Assembly: GCA_013289825.1 (NCBI GenBank)
Contig: JABCZF010000024.1
Location: forward strand, 1 to 64,000
From: Acidobacteriota bacterium
Lineage (GTDB): Bacteria > Acidobacteriota > Terriglobia > Acidiferrales > UBA7541
Direction: 5' to 3'
Length of the DNA: 64,000 bases
Shown: one piece after another, positions 19,806 through 29,562 of the stretch
Layout of the letters: each line of letters starts with the position of its first letter
Numbering within the stretch: the stretch's first letter is position 1
The notes under the pieces: generated by a model
The model's input: only the letters and a program-made list of their open reading frames with translations
The model's database searches: none
Told to the model about the DNA's origin: nothing
Translations under genes and position numbers: made by a program

Positions 19806-20741
19806 TCAGGAAGCGGGGACGAGATAGTGCTCGAAGAAGAGCTGTGTTTCGAGAGCTAGCTGGCGGCGGGCGGCGGGTTCGTGAAACATGTGATCGGAAT
19901 CGAGACGGAGAAACTGAACGGTGGCGCCGGCTTCCTTCAGTTTGTCGTACAGTGCCTGAGCCTCGGCGATGGGGACCATTTCGTCGCGTGTGCCGTGGAT
20001 GATGAGGAAGGGAGCGTTGGATTTCGAGACGTGGTCGACGGGCGAGGCGTCGCGCCAGATTTCGGGGTGAGCCGAGTACTCGGCGCCAAAAAAGCTCGAA
20101 AGGAATTTATCTTCATCGCTGTCCTTGGCAGCGAATTCGGTCGGGCCGCTGCTGTCCACCACGGCCTGGACTTTGCTGGAATATTTGGCGAGCGCGGAAT
20201 CGGAATTGTCACGCGTATCGAGCATACCAAGGAGCGCGGCGAGTTGTGCTCCGGCGGAGTGGCCGTAGGCGCCGATGTGCTGGGGCGCGATGTTGTACTT
20301 GGCGGCGTTGGCGCGGAGCCAGCGGACGGATCGCTGCACGTCATCGAGCTGCGCAGGCCAGCGATTCACGTTGTCGTGAAAAAGGCGGTAGTCCACCGCG
20401 ACCACGACAAAACCGGAACGCGCTAGGAATTGGGCGAGCGGGCGCATGGTGGATTTGTCGAAGCTGGTCCAGCCGCCGCCGTGAATGAGCATGACGGCCG
20501 GGCGGGGATGATCGCGGTTGCCGGATGGCTCGAAAATGTCGAGGAGCAGCGTTTCGCCATTGGCGGCGGCGTAGGCGATGTTTTCGTGGACGGTGCCGGC
20601 CGTGGATTGCGGCTGCGTGGCAGATGCGGTTGGAGAGGTAAGCGCCGGAGCGGTTTGCGGGGTGCCGAGCGGAAGGCCCAAGGCCGCGAGTGCGGGTAAG
20701 GCAAGAACGGGGAAGGCTAGAGCGAAGATAAGCTTTCGCAT
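19806..20741 (-). CDS. Alpha/beta hydrolase (esterase/lipase, BD-FAE-like)
   Basis: VMLIHGGGWTSFDKS, GAYGHSAGAQLAALL, HGTRDEMVP; signal peptide start MRKLIFALAFPVLALPALA. Confidence 0.9.
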   Translation of the reverse strand: MRKLIFALAFPVLALPALAALGLPLGTPQTAPALTSPTASATQPQSTAGTVHENIAYAAANGETLLLDIFEPSGNRDHPRPAVMLIHGGGWTSFDKSTMRPLAQFLARSGFVVVAVDYRLFHDNVNRWPAQLDDVQRSVRWLRANAAKYNIAPQHIGAYGHSAGAQLAALLGMLDTRDNSDSALAKYSSKVQAVVDSSGPTEFAAKDSDEDKFLSSFFGAEYSAHPEIWRDASPVDHVSKSNAPFLIIHGTRDEMVPIAEAQALYDKLKEAGATVQFLRLDSDHMFHEPAARRQLALETQLFFEHYLVPAS

Positions 20742-21070
20742 AAACAAATTATAGCTCGGAGGGCGAGGAAAAATGCAAGGGCGAGAATTCTGCGCGGCCT
20801 TGGCCGGAAAGAGAATTGCGCCAGAATTCAGTGCACCTGCCCTGCGCGCCAGTAGAAAAGATCGCAGCGCCCGCTGAATCATTTCTTACCGGGCGCATCG
20901 CCTGTCATCCATCTCTAGCCACTTATTACGAGAGTTCCGCTACACCACAACGCCGCGGTTGGCTTCCCTTGCCATGCGCATCGGTCACTACGAACCTGCT
21001 CTTTTCAACCCACAGCACTCCTGCTAGGCTTACCCCCAACGCGGCGGCCCTTTTTTCCGCCTTGCACGCT

Positions 21071-22750
21071 ATGAGTGAATCGCCGACTTGCCAGAAAGCG
21101 AACGAACTTTTCCCCGAACTGCTCGATGGGCTGCGGCTACTCGAGGGCCGGTTCCCCGCGAATGAGATTGCCGCTCGTGTAGTGCGCGCCGCGATGGGCC
21201 AGCCCGGTGTTGTCGGCGCGAGGCTTTGGCGCGCTGACCGCGGCGAAGCGGAAGTCTGGGCCGAAGCGGGAACTCTGCCCGCGTCGACTCCCGCGGGTAT
21301 AAAACCGGGATTGCCCAGCGACAGCAGCAAAGATCCCGCGATTTGGGCGGGCGCGCTGGGGAGCGACGATTTTCGCGTTCGCGTTCTGGAGGTTCGCGGC
21401 GCTGGGCCGCTCGAGGATCGCGTCCGTAGCCAGATGGATTTGCTCGCGCGTTTTTCCGCCGTGGTGCTGGCGCTGGCGGAGCGCCGCGGCGCGATGAAAG
21501 AGCTTTCCAGCATCATCGAAGCCACCAAGAAGCTGAACTCCACGCTGGATCTCGGCGAGCTGATCCACATCATTTTGCAGATCGCCACGCGCCAGACGGG
21601 TGCGGAGCGCGGCACGGTTTTTCTCGTGGACCGCGAGCGCCATGAAATCTGGTCGCTTGTGGGGCTAGGGCTGGAACAGCAAGTCATCCGGCTGCCGGCG
21701 GACCGCGGCATCGTTGGATGGGTGGCACGCGAGGGCTCCGCGGTGCGGCTGGAAAATGCTTACGATGATCCGCGCTTCGAGCCGGATATCGACCGTAGGC
21801 TGGGATTTAAAACGAAGCAGTTGCTCTGCTTGCCCATTCGGAATGAAGCAGGGGACATCATCGGCGTCTTGCAATTGCTGAACAAGGCGGAAGGATTCAC
21901 GGACGAGGATGAAGCTTTTCTCGATGCGCTTTCAGCGCATGTGGCGCTGGCCCTGGAAAAAGCGCAGCTGCACCGCGAACGCGTCGAAAAAGAAAAAATG
22001 GAGCGCGACCTGGCGCTGGCGAGGGAGATTCAAGCCGGGTTTCTGCCGGATGCGCCGCCCGCTTTTCCGGGAATCGAAATTGCCGTGTCGCACCGCGCTT
22101 CGCAAATGGTTGGCGGCGACTATTACGATTTTCTTCCCGTGCAGGTGGACGGGGGAGAGGCGCTCCTGCTCGTTGTGGCGGATGTGGAAGGCAAGGGCGC
22201 GGCGTCGGCGTTGGTGATGGCCAACGTGCAAGCAACGCTGCATGCGCTGGCGGATCACGTCGAGCCGCTTGAAAAGTTGCCGGCTACCATCAATCACAAA
22301 CTTTTGATGGGGGCGCGCGTTTCGATGGCACTGGGGCGGGCTACAAAATATTTGAGCATGTTCCTCGCACTGGTGGAAAGCGGAGGACGGAACCTGCGTT
22401 ATGTGAACGCGGGGCACGTGCCGCCGGCGGTGATTCGAGCGGATGGACGCGTCGAGTGGCTCGACATTGGCGGGATGATTGTTGGGCTCCTGCCGGACGT
22501 GCAGTTTGAGTGCGGCGCGGTGGCGTTCGGTCCGGGCGATCTGCTGGTAGCCTGTACGGACGGAATCACCGAGGCCATGGACCCGGTTGGAACGGAATTC
22601 AGCCGCCAGCGCCTGGCAGAACTCGTCCGAGGAGTGCGCGACCGCACTCCTGAAGCAATCATCCGCGCGGTACTTCGAGAAGTCGAGACGCACTCGCGCG
22701 ACGGAATGTACGAAGATGATCGCATCCTGATGGTGATGAAAGCTCTTTGA
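21071..22750 (+). CDS. GAF domain + PP2C/SpoIIE-type serine phosphatase (RsbU-like)
   Basis: GAF region TGAERGTVFLVDRERHEIWSLVG; VGGDYYDFLPV...VVADVEGKGAASALVMA; DLLVACTDGITEAMD. Confidence 0.92.
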   Translation: MSESPTCQKANELFPELLDGLRLLEGRFPANEIAARVVRAAMGQPGVVGARLWRADRGEAEVWAEAGTLPASTPAGIKPGLPSDSSKDPAIWAGALGSDDFRVRVLEVRGAGPLEDRVRSQMDLLARFSAVVLALAERRGAMKELSSIIEATKKLNSTLDLGELIHIILQIATRQTGAERGTVFLVDRERHEIWSLVGLGLEQQVIRLPADRGIVGWVAREGSAVRLENAYDDPRFEPDIDRRLGFKTKQLLCLPIRNEAGDIIGVLQLLNKAEGFTDEDEAFLDALSAHVALALEKAQLHRERVEKEKMERDLALAREIQAGFLPDAPPAFPGIEIAVSHRASQMVGGDYYDFLPVQVDGGEALLLVVADVEGKGAASALVMANVQATLHALADHVEPLEKLPATINHKLLMGARVSMALGRATKYLSMFLALVESGGRNLRYVNAGHVPPAVIRADGRVEWLDIGGMIVGLLPDVQFECGAVAFGPGDLLVACTDGITEAMDPVGTEFSRQRLAELVRGVRDRTPEAIIRAVLREVETHSRDGMYEDDRILMVMKAL

Positions 22751-22832
22751 GTTAGCTTCCGCCGAAAAACCCGGTTCTAAGGAAAGGCTGGCGCGAGTCG
22801 GTTTTTTTCTGTTTGTCCGGCTCGGCGCCGGC

Positions 22833-23645
22833 TCAGGAGCCCGTGGACGAATAACGGCGCAGGCCGATGCGCCACGACGTGACCGCGAGCGCGAAGGTTG
22901 CGGCGGCAACAAGGGGAATGAGCGGCGCGTAGATGCGAAATTCGGTGTGGCCGAGAAGGCGCGAGGCGGGATAAAAGGTGGCGAAGCCGAACGGAATGAT
23001 CCAACTGAGCAGAAACTGGATGTAGCTGGAATAGATGGAGAGCGGATAACGGCCGAAGGCCAGGAGATTCCAGAAAGGCGGGTGGATGCCGATGCGGTCC
23101 TCGAACCAGAAGGAAAACGTAGAGAGAAAGAGGAAAACGGAGATATAGATGAGGCCTCCGCAGAGCGCGAAGAAAGCAAGGAGAAGAACATCGAGGGCGT
23201 GCCATGGATAATGAAGCCGGCGCGAAGCCCAGATGACCACTACCAGACCGACGACAACCTCCTGCAAGGACTCGATGCGGAAGGCGTCAAAGACCACCTG
23301 AAACAGAGAAGAGAGCGGGCGCAGCAAGACGCGGTCAAATTTACCCTCCATGATGTAGGTGGCGCCAAATTCGTAGAGGTTGAGAGAAAAAATGTTGAAG
23401 AGACCGAACGGGATGAGCGAGAAGCCGTAAAGAAATACGACTTCTTCCATGCGCCAGTTGGACAGAGTTGGAACTCTTTTAAAAAGGACGAAGACAAATC
23501 CAAGTGAAAAGATCGTGGCGGCCATGGAAGTCGCTGCGGAGATGAAGAAATCGCCTCGATAGCTGACGCGCACTTTCGCATATTGCGCGAAGTACGAGCC
23601 CAGCAGCGTCGCGTGGCGTTTCAGATTGAGGAGGGCGTCGCGCAT
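22833..23645 (-). CDS. ABC-2 type transporter permease
   Basis: Six-TM protein paired with an adjacent similar permease and an ABC ATPase. Confidence 0.8.
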   Translation of the reverse strand: MRDALLNLKRHATLLGSYFAQYAKVRVSYRGDFFISAATSMAATIFSLGFVFVLFKRVPTLSNWRMEEVVFLYGFSLIPFGLFNIFSLNLYEFGATYIMEGKFDRVLLRPLSSLFQVVFDAFRIESLQEVVVGLVVVIWASRRLHYPWHALDVLLLAFFALCGGLIYISVFLFLSTFSFWFEDRIGIHPPFWNLLAFGRYPLSIYSSYIQFLLSWIIPFGFATFYPASRLLGHTEFRIYAPLIPLVAAATFALAVTSWRIGLRRYSSTGS

Positions 23646-24497
23646 TTAGCCGCCGTGAATGGTGATTTTGCGGGTGGCGCGGATCCACCAGAGATGACCG
23701 AGGAAAAGTAACGCGGCCACCCAGAAATATTCGATGGCCAGGAGACGAAACGTTTCGGCGAGGGAAAGGCGGCCGAGATAAATTTGCAGCGGGGTGTAGG
23801 CGATGTGCTCGAACGGAAGCCACGAGGAAAGGATGTGGATCGGGCGCGGGAAGAAATTCAGAGGGATGAGCAGGCCGCTCAGCAGCTCGATGAGCCAGAA
23901 TTTGGCGCGAATCAAGGCGAGGATGGACGTCAGCGGGATCGCGCAAGTGCCGATGATGAAATTGAGCGCGCCCATGATGAAAAAACTGCCGATGGCGGCT
24001 ACCAGGAAAAGCGCGAAGTTCAGTTTCGAGGCGGGCGGCAGAACTGGAAAGAGCAGGGCGACGATGATCGCCGTTGGCGCAGTGAGAAGAATGAGGCGGA
24101 ACGCGGATTCGCCCATGGCGCGCGCCAGCCACATCCACTGGACGGAGACGGGTTTGAGCAGGTCCATGGCGATTTTTCCGTCGATCACTTCGTAGGCCAT
24201 TTCCTGATCAATGGTGTTCCAGTAGAAGGAACGGAGAATCCAGCCGACGCTGACGTAGGTGAGGATTTGCGAAAGCGAAAATCCCGCGATGGCGCCGGTG
24301 GCGTTGGCAAAGACTGCTCGCCAAATGAAAAAGTACACGGTGACGTTGATGAGATAGGTGATGATGCCAGTGTAGTAGCGCAAGCGAAACGCGAGAATGT
24401 TGACGAAGCCGATGCGGATGAATTCGGCGTAAATCTTCAGGCCGGCGAGCGGGGTAGGCTTGCGAACGGGAAGCGGAAATGTTTCGGCGGTCGCCAT
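23646..24497 (-). CDS. ABC-2 type transporter permease
   Basis: Six-TM protein, directly adjacent to 22833-23645, same operon. Confidence 0.8.
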   Translation of the reverse strand: MATAETFPLPVRKPTPLAGLKIYAEFIRIGFVNILAFRLRYYTGIITYLINVTVYFFIWRAVFANATGAIAGFSLSQILTYVSVGWILRSFYWNTIDQEMAYEVIDGKIAMDLLKPVSVQWMWLARAMGESAFRLILLTAPTAIIVALLFPVLPPASKLNFALFLVAAIGSFFIMGALNFIIGTCAIPLTSILALIRAKFWLIELLSGLLIPLNFFPRPIHILSSWLPFEHIAYTPLQIYLGRLSLAETFRLLAIEYFWVAALLFLGHLWWIRATRKITIHGG

Positions 24498-24510
24498 AGC
24501 GCTTCTTTTT

Positions 24511-25605
24511 TTACCTGTTCACCGGCAAAACGCTTTTCTCCTCGGTCTGGCACGAACTAATCTCGGCTTCGCCGGAATAGATGCGTTTAATGATTTCTTC
24601 GATGGGCTCGTCTTCGATGACGAAGTCGCGCACATCTACTGCCGCGAGAATCTGCCGGATCAGGTCGCTCGAAGAGACGCGCGCGCGGTCGAAGCGCAGA
24701 CGGCAGGTCATTTCGTCGAGGCGCTCGAGTTCGAGCGCGGCTGCGCCGCTGCTGCCATTCGGCGCGAGCGCTGGGAGATTCTGCTCAAAGGCGGCGAGGC
24801 GGGCGCTTTGATCGCCGTCGCGAAGAATGAATTTGATCTGCTTGGTGCGCAGGAACCGCTCTTTTAAGCGGGAGAGCGGGCCGTCGTAGAGCACCGTGCC
24901 GCGGTCGATAATCATGATACGGCGGCAAAGTTCCTCGATGTCGTCGAGATCGTGCGTGGTGAGAAGGACGGTCGTCTTGTAGCGCTGGTTGATGGCGCGG
25001 AGGAATTGACGAATGTGATCCTTGGCGACGACGTCGAGACCAATGGTGGGCTCGTCTAGAAAAAGGATTGGCGGATTGTGCAGCAGCGCGGCGGCAAGGT
25101 CGCAGCGCATGCGTTGGCCAAGCGAGAGTTTGCGGACGGGAACGTCGAGCAGTTCGGTTAGGCCAAGGACTTGATTGAAGAGTTCCATGCGCTCTTCGAA
25201 ATCGCGCTGCGAGACGTCGTAGATGCGGCGCAGGAGCTTGAAAGATTCTATGGCGGCGATGTCCCACCAGAGTTGCGTGCGCTGGCCGAACACTACGCCG
25301 ATCGTTTTCACGTAGGCGGCGCGCTGGCGCCAGGGGACGAAACCGTTCGAGGACATTTCGCCCGAGGTCGGCACCAGGATGCCGGTGAGCATTTTGATGG
25401 TGGTGGATTTCCCGGCACCGTTTGGGCCGATGTAGCCGACCATTTCTCCGCGGCCGATTTCAAAATTTATGTTTTCTACGGCTTTGACGGTTTGGTATTC
25501 GCGGTGAAAAAGATTCGCCAGGCCGCCGAGCAGGCCTTCGCGCCTACGGAAACTGCGGTAGTGCTTGGAGAGGGCGTGAACCGAGATGAGGGGAGCGTCC
25601 GGCAT
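24511..25605 (-). CDS. ABC transporter ATP-binding protein (NatA-like)
   Basis: GYIGPNGAGKSTTIKML Walker A, LSLGQRMRCDLAAALLHNPPILFLDEPTIGLD. Confidence 0.95.
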   Translation of the reverse strand: MPDAPLISVHALSKHYRSFRRREGLLGGLANLFHREYQTVKAVENINFEIGRGEMVGYIGPNGAGKSTTIKMLTGILVPTSGEMSSNGFVPWRQRAAYVKTIGVVFGQRTQLWWDIAAIESFKLLRRIYDVSQRDFEERMELFNQVLGLTELLDVPVRKLSLGQRMRCDLAAALLHNPPILFLDEPTIGLDVVAKDHIRQFLRAINQRYKTTVLLTTHDLDDIEELCRRIMIIDRGTVLYDGPLSRLKERFLRTKQIKFILRDGDQSARLAAFEQNLPALAPNGSSGAAALELERLDEMTCRLRFDRARVSSSDLIRQILAAVDVRDFVIEDEPIEEIIKRIYSGEAEISSCQTEEKSVLPVNR

Positions 25606-25774
25606 GAATTAGTAATTTTAGCACGCGGGGGAGAAAAGACCGGCGTTGCGCCCTTTTTGTGCGCGTGATTCCGCTTAACGGCGGAGCCTAGTCGTTGTCA
25701 CGGCTGTGTTAGTCAGGCTGCAAAAATCTGACGGACAAGAATGCCCCCACCAGCGCGACTTACCGGCCGCCAGG

Positions 25775-26830
25775 TTATTGGACGGGCTTGGACTGGGCAA
25801 CGTTAGCGAAAAACTCCAGGACGCGGCGTTGGAACTCGGCGGGTTGGAAGCCGAGAGCGGCGGTGTGGAATGCGCCGGGGACCTCCCAGAGTTGTTTGGG
25901 GCCGCGCGCGGCGGCATAGATACGCTCGGTGTGGCGGCAGGGGAGTGCTTGGTCTTTTTCGTCGCAGATTAGGAGAGCGGGAAAGGCGCGCCTGGCGACG
26001 GCTTTTTCGGGAGAAACTTCGGCGACGGGGAGGCCGGTGAGTTTTTCGCCGCGATAGAGCAACATCCAGCTGAAGGGCGCGAAGAGCGTTTTGCCGAGCA
26101 GAGGGGAACGGCGTAAACCGGCGTAATCGTAGGAGGCCTCGCGGAGAGTTGCAAAGGATGATTCGGCGACGACGCCTTCGATGCGCGGTTCGATGCCGGC
26201 CGATTGCAGAGCGATGCCCGCGCCCATGGATTCGCCTAGCGCAAAGATGTGAAGCGGCGCGCCTGGGCGCGGATTTGGCGAGTGCACAGGGTTTTTCAGG
26301 TCCGCTTCGGTGGCCAGTTCCATGCTCCTCTTTCCGGACTTCAACTGCTCATCGGTGTAACGACCGACCTCGCAAAGGATGAGAGCGTCAAGGATGGCGC
26401 GGGTGTCGTTACGCTCTAGCCAGCCGTAAGTTGCGAGTTGACCTTCCGTGGCGCCGTGGGCGCGAGCGTCCATCATGACCACGCCGTAGCCGGCGCGGAG
26501 TAAGATTTCGGATGGGCCGATGACGCCGACGCGGTTGTCGGCGACTCCATGGAAGAGAAGAACCCAGGATCCATTGGGGTGCGCGGGGCGTACGATCCAG
26601 CCGCGAAGCAGGATGCCGTCGGGAGCGCGCACGGTGAAGTCCTCGCGATGGCCGCCGGAGTGAGCGAAGGAGGCGTCGGCCTCGCGGATTAGGTCGAGGG
26701 TAAGCTCGCGGCGAACGGGGTGGAGGAAGCCGGGTGCGACTAGCCAGCCTGCAACCCCGGCGAGGATTGGTGGTAAGAGGAGAAGGATCAGCAGGATACG
26801 GAGGATCCGGCGGCGTAACGTCGTTGCCAT
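25775..26830 (-). CDS. Alpha/beta hydrolase, membrane-anchored
   Basis: N-terminal TM; WVLLFHGVADNRVG, FALGESMGAGIALQ. Confidence 0.85.
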   Translation of the reverse strand: MATTLRRRILRILLILLLLPPILAGVAGWLVAPGFLHPVRRELTLDLIREADASFAHSGGHREDFTVRAPDGILLRGWIVRPAHPNGSWVLLFHGVADNRVGVIGPSEILLRAGYGVVMMDARAHGATEGQLATYGWLERNDTRAILDALILCEVGRYTDEQLKSGKRSMELATEADLKNPVHSPNPRPGAPLHIFALGESMGAGIALQSAGIEPRIEGVVAESSFATLREASYDYAGLRRSPLLGKTLFAPFSWMLLYRGEKLTGLPVAEVSPEKAVARRAFPALLICDEKDQALPCRHTERIYAAARGPKQLWEVPGAFHTAALGFQPAEFQRRVLEFFANVAQSKPVQ

Positions 26831-27038
26831 AGTCGTTATTTAATATACGAGAAAACGAAGGGGTTGGTTCGAGAGCAGGCGCGGAAAAGTGTCAGGAATG
26901 CTCCCCGTCTACTTTGTTACAAATCCTTTAGAATCAATGTCTACGAAAGCGTCCGCCAATAACTGCTTGCCTGGGTATTACAACACAAACGAGTGAAAAA
27001 CATAGCGGAGGGAGGGAGGCCTCCCTCTCGACACCCGT

Positions 27039-28616
27039 TCAAACAATGCCAGGACGGCGCCTGCCTACGTTGGTAGCCTGCTCGAAGGCATATCCCAGCT
27101 GCAGCACGCCCCAGTCGTCGTGGTGCCGCCCGACAATCTGAATCCCGATCGGCAACCCACTCTGCGAAAACGCGCAGGGCACGGACATCGCCGGATTCCC
27201 TACCGTGGAAATGTAGTAAGCCGATTTCATCCACGCGATGTAGTTTTCCATCTTGGTCCCCGCGATTTCCGTCGGGTAATGCACGTTCACATCAAAAGGC
27301 AGCACTTGATTCACGGGCAGAACGAAAAATTCGTACTTGCTCATGAACGCGGCCATGCGCTGAAACAGCGCCGTGCGCTTGGCCTCCACTTGCGCTAGAT
27401 ACGGCCCCGTAAGCTTGCGTGCTTCTTGGACGTGCCAGTGAATGTATTCGTTCAGCTGATCGCCGTGCGTCGCAATCAGGTCACCGAAGGCTAGTTCCGT
27501 TGACCAGTGCCGCCAGGCCACGAAGCATTCATTTGCGTCACTGAAATCCGGCTCCGCTTCCTCCACAATGCATCCCAGCGACTCGAACACTTTGCCCTGC
27601 GCCGCGACCGCGCTCTTCACCTCCGGATCGCACGGCAGCCCCAGATCCTTGAACATCGCCACGCGCACGCCCTTGAAACTGCGCTCCAGCGGCCGCCGAA
27701 ACTGCTCCCCGGATTGCTCGATGGAAATCGGCGAATGGTGATCGTATCCGGCGAGCACGCTCAGGAAAAACGCGCAGTCCGTAACATTGCGCGCGACAGG
27801 TCCCGGCACGGAAAGCGTGAACCAGCCCAGGTGTGTAGGTACATTAGGCACGCGCCCAGGCGACGTCCGGATACCCACGACATTGCAAAAGTTTGGCGGA
27901 TTGCGCAGCGAGCCGCCCATGTCGCTGCCATCCGCAAGCGGAACCATGCCGCAAGCCAAGGCCACCACGCCGCCACCGGTGCTGCCCCCGCACGTCTTGG
28001 TCAAGTTGTAGGGATTGCGCGTCGCGCCAAACACAGGATTGAAGGTTTGCGACCCCAGGCCAAACTCCGGCACATTCGTCTTGCCGATCACGATCGCGCC
28101 TGCCGCCTTCTCGCGCTGCACCACGCGGCAATCAAAATCCGGCACAAAATCGCGATGCAGCGGCGAGCCGTACGTGGTGCGAATGCCAGCCGTCTCGTGC
28201 AAATCTTTCACGCCAACCGGCATTCCATGCAGCGGCCCCAACAATTTCCCCTTGGCCAGCGATTCGTCCGCCGCAGCCGCTTCCGCCATCAACTGCTCTT
28301 CCCCAACCAGCGTAACGATCGCGTTGACCTTGGAATTCACGCGACTGATCTGCTGCAGGTGCGTCTGCATCACCTCGCGCGCAGAAAGCTTCTTCTCGCG
28401 GATCAAATTGGCCATATCCACCGCGCGCAGAAAACAGATATCCGCCGGCGGGTCTGGCGCGCTTGCCGAACGTGATTTTGCTTCGATTGGATTGGCTGAA
28501 AAAAGAGGTGTCATCGTCGCCGTTACGGCGGCATTGGCTCCCAACTTCAGTGCTTCACGACGGCTCATCGTGCTTTTCATTGCTTTCCTCGCGGCGCTGC
28601 CGAGGAACCATATCAC
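27039..28616 (-). CDS. Amidase (amidase-signature family), Tat-like N-terminus
   Basis: GMPVGVKDLHETAGIRTTYGSPL, GGSTGGGVVALACGMVPLADGSDMGGSLRNPPNFCNVVGIRTSPGRVP; SRREALKLGANAAV; true start may be 28580. Confidence 0.93.
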   Translation of the reverse strand: MIWFLGSAARKAMKSTMSRREALKLGANAAVTATMTPLFSANPIEAKSRSASAPDPPADICFLRAVDMANLIREKKLSAREVMQTHLQQISRVNSKVNAIVTLVGEEQLMAEAAAADESLAKGKLLGPLHGMPVGVKDLHETAGIRTTYGSPLHRDFVPDFDCRVVQREKAAGAIVIGKTNVPEFGLGSQTFNPVFGATRNPYNLTKTCGGSTGGGVVALACGMVPLADGSDMGGSLRNPPNFCNVVGIRTSPGRVPNVPTHLGWFTLSVPGPVARNVTDCAFFLSVLAGYDHHSPISIEQSGEQFRRPLERSFKGVRVAMFKDLGLPCDPEVKSAVAAQGKVFESLGCIVEEAEPDFSDANECFVAWRHWSTELAFGDLIATHGDQLNEYIHWHVQEARKLTGPYLAQVEAKRTALFQRMAAFMSKYEFFVLPVNQVLPFDVNVHYPTEIAGTKMENYIAWMKSAYYISTVGNPAMSVPCAFSQSGLPIGIQIVGRHHDDWGVLQLGYAFEQATNVGRRRPGIV

Positions 28617-28740
28617 TATCTGGGCGATGTCTTATGGCGCGGTCCGGAATCACCCATCATTATGGCGGTCATCGGCCCGCAACGCTACTGGGGAAACACA
28701 GGCACTCGGCTAGCGCCACGGCCTTTTCGGCCGGCACGGC

Positions 28741-28870
28741 GTCATGCAGTTTGCCGCTGGCGTTGGGAATGTGCGGGAGTTGGATGAGCGTTCGCAGGCG
28801 TGGAGGCCGTGGCGGGCATATGCGGCGATGTATTTGTGGAATGTGGGAGAGCTGACGCATGTGGAGCGAG
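28741..28870 (+). pseudogene. Fragment resembling the C-terminus of a DNA-3-methyladenine glycosylase II (AlkA)
   Basis: Plus-strand reading ...ELDERSQAWRPWRAYAAMYLWNVGEL resembles the AlkA-type ...WRPWRS.AA.YLW tail; no upstream catalytic region. Confidence 0.4.
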
Positions 28871-28949
28871 CAAGGAAGCGCGTGGCGATCGCCGCTAAGA
28901 ACGTGGACGTGCAAAAGCGAGATGTGGGCAGGAGAAGAGAGATTGCTCT

Positions 28950-29402
28950 TTAGGGTTGGTAGCGTTCCGTGAGGAATGTAACGCTGGTCATACCGGAGTC
29001 ACGAATCCGGTCGAGCACGGCTTTGATGTCGGCATATTTTGCACGGGCGTCGGCGTTGATGTAGAGGTTCTTTTCGGAGCCATTACGCAGAGCCACGCGG
29101 ATGGCGTCTGGCAGGGCTTTTTGGGAAATTTTGATGTTGCGAAAGTAGAGCATCCCGTCGCGGGTGATGATAAGGGTCATTGCGTCCTCGCGGAGCGCGG
29201 CCGGTTTTAGGGTGGCATGCACGGTTATTGGCAGGTCTGCAGCCAGTGAGCGCATTGGACTGTGGGCCGGTAGCAGCAATCCCATCTGCAAGAACAGCAG
29301 GGCGAACATGATGCTGGCGAAGGCCGAGACATCGATGGCGCTGCGCCAAGGAGAGCGGCGCTTCGCTGCGCTGGGACGCCATTGGGGAGTCGTGAAGCGC
29401 AT
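28950..29402 (-). CDS. ExbD/TolR-like biopolymer transport protein
   Basis: Single N-terminal TM; ITRDGMLYFRNIKISQKALPDAIRVALRNGSEKNLYINADARAKYADIKAVLDRIRDSGMTSVTFLTE. Confidence 0.75.
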   Translation of the reverse strand: MRFTTPQWRPSAAKRRSPWRSAIDVSAFASIMFALLFLQMGLLLPAHSPMRSLAADLPITVHATLKPAALREDAMTLIITRDGMLYFRNIKISQKALPDAIRVALRNGSEKNLYINADARAKYADIKAVLDRIRDSGMTSVTFLTERYQP

Positions 29403-29562
29403 GTGCGGCCGGGAGCTCTCCTCTATTGGACACCGGAGAGGAGCAAAGCGGCTAGAGATAAGACCAAAGCGCAACGGTAGGTTTTCTAAAAACCGGGCCG
29501 GAACCCAGCAGGACAGTCTTGCCGAAATGGGGCGCAATATATGGCCCTACGAAGGGAAGAGG

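Noticed and set aside
21932-23191. 419-aa minus-strand ORF overlapping the PP2C phosphatase and ABC permease
   Set aside because: Low-complexity Ser/Arg-rich antisense translation; conflicts with well-supported genes.
27507-28475. 322-aa plus-strand ORF antisense to the amidase
   Set aside because: Arg/His-rich antisense frame; amidase on the minus strand has full signature motifs.
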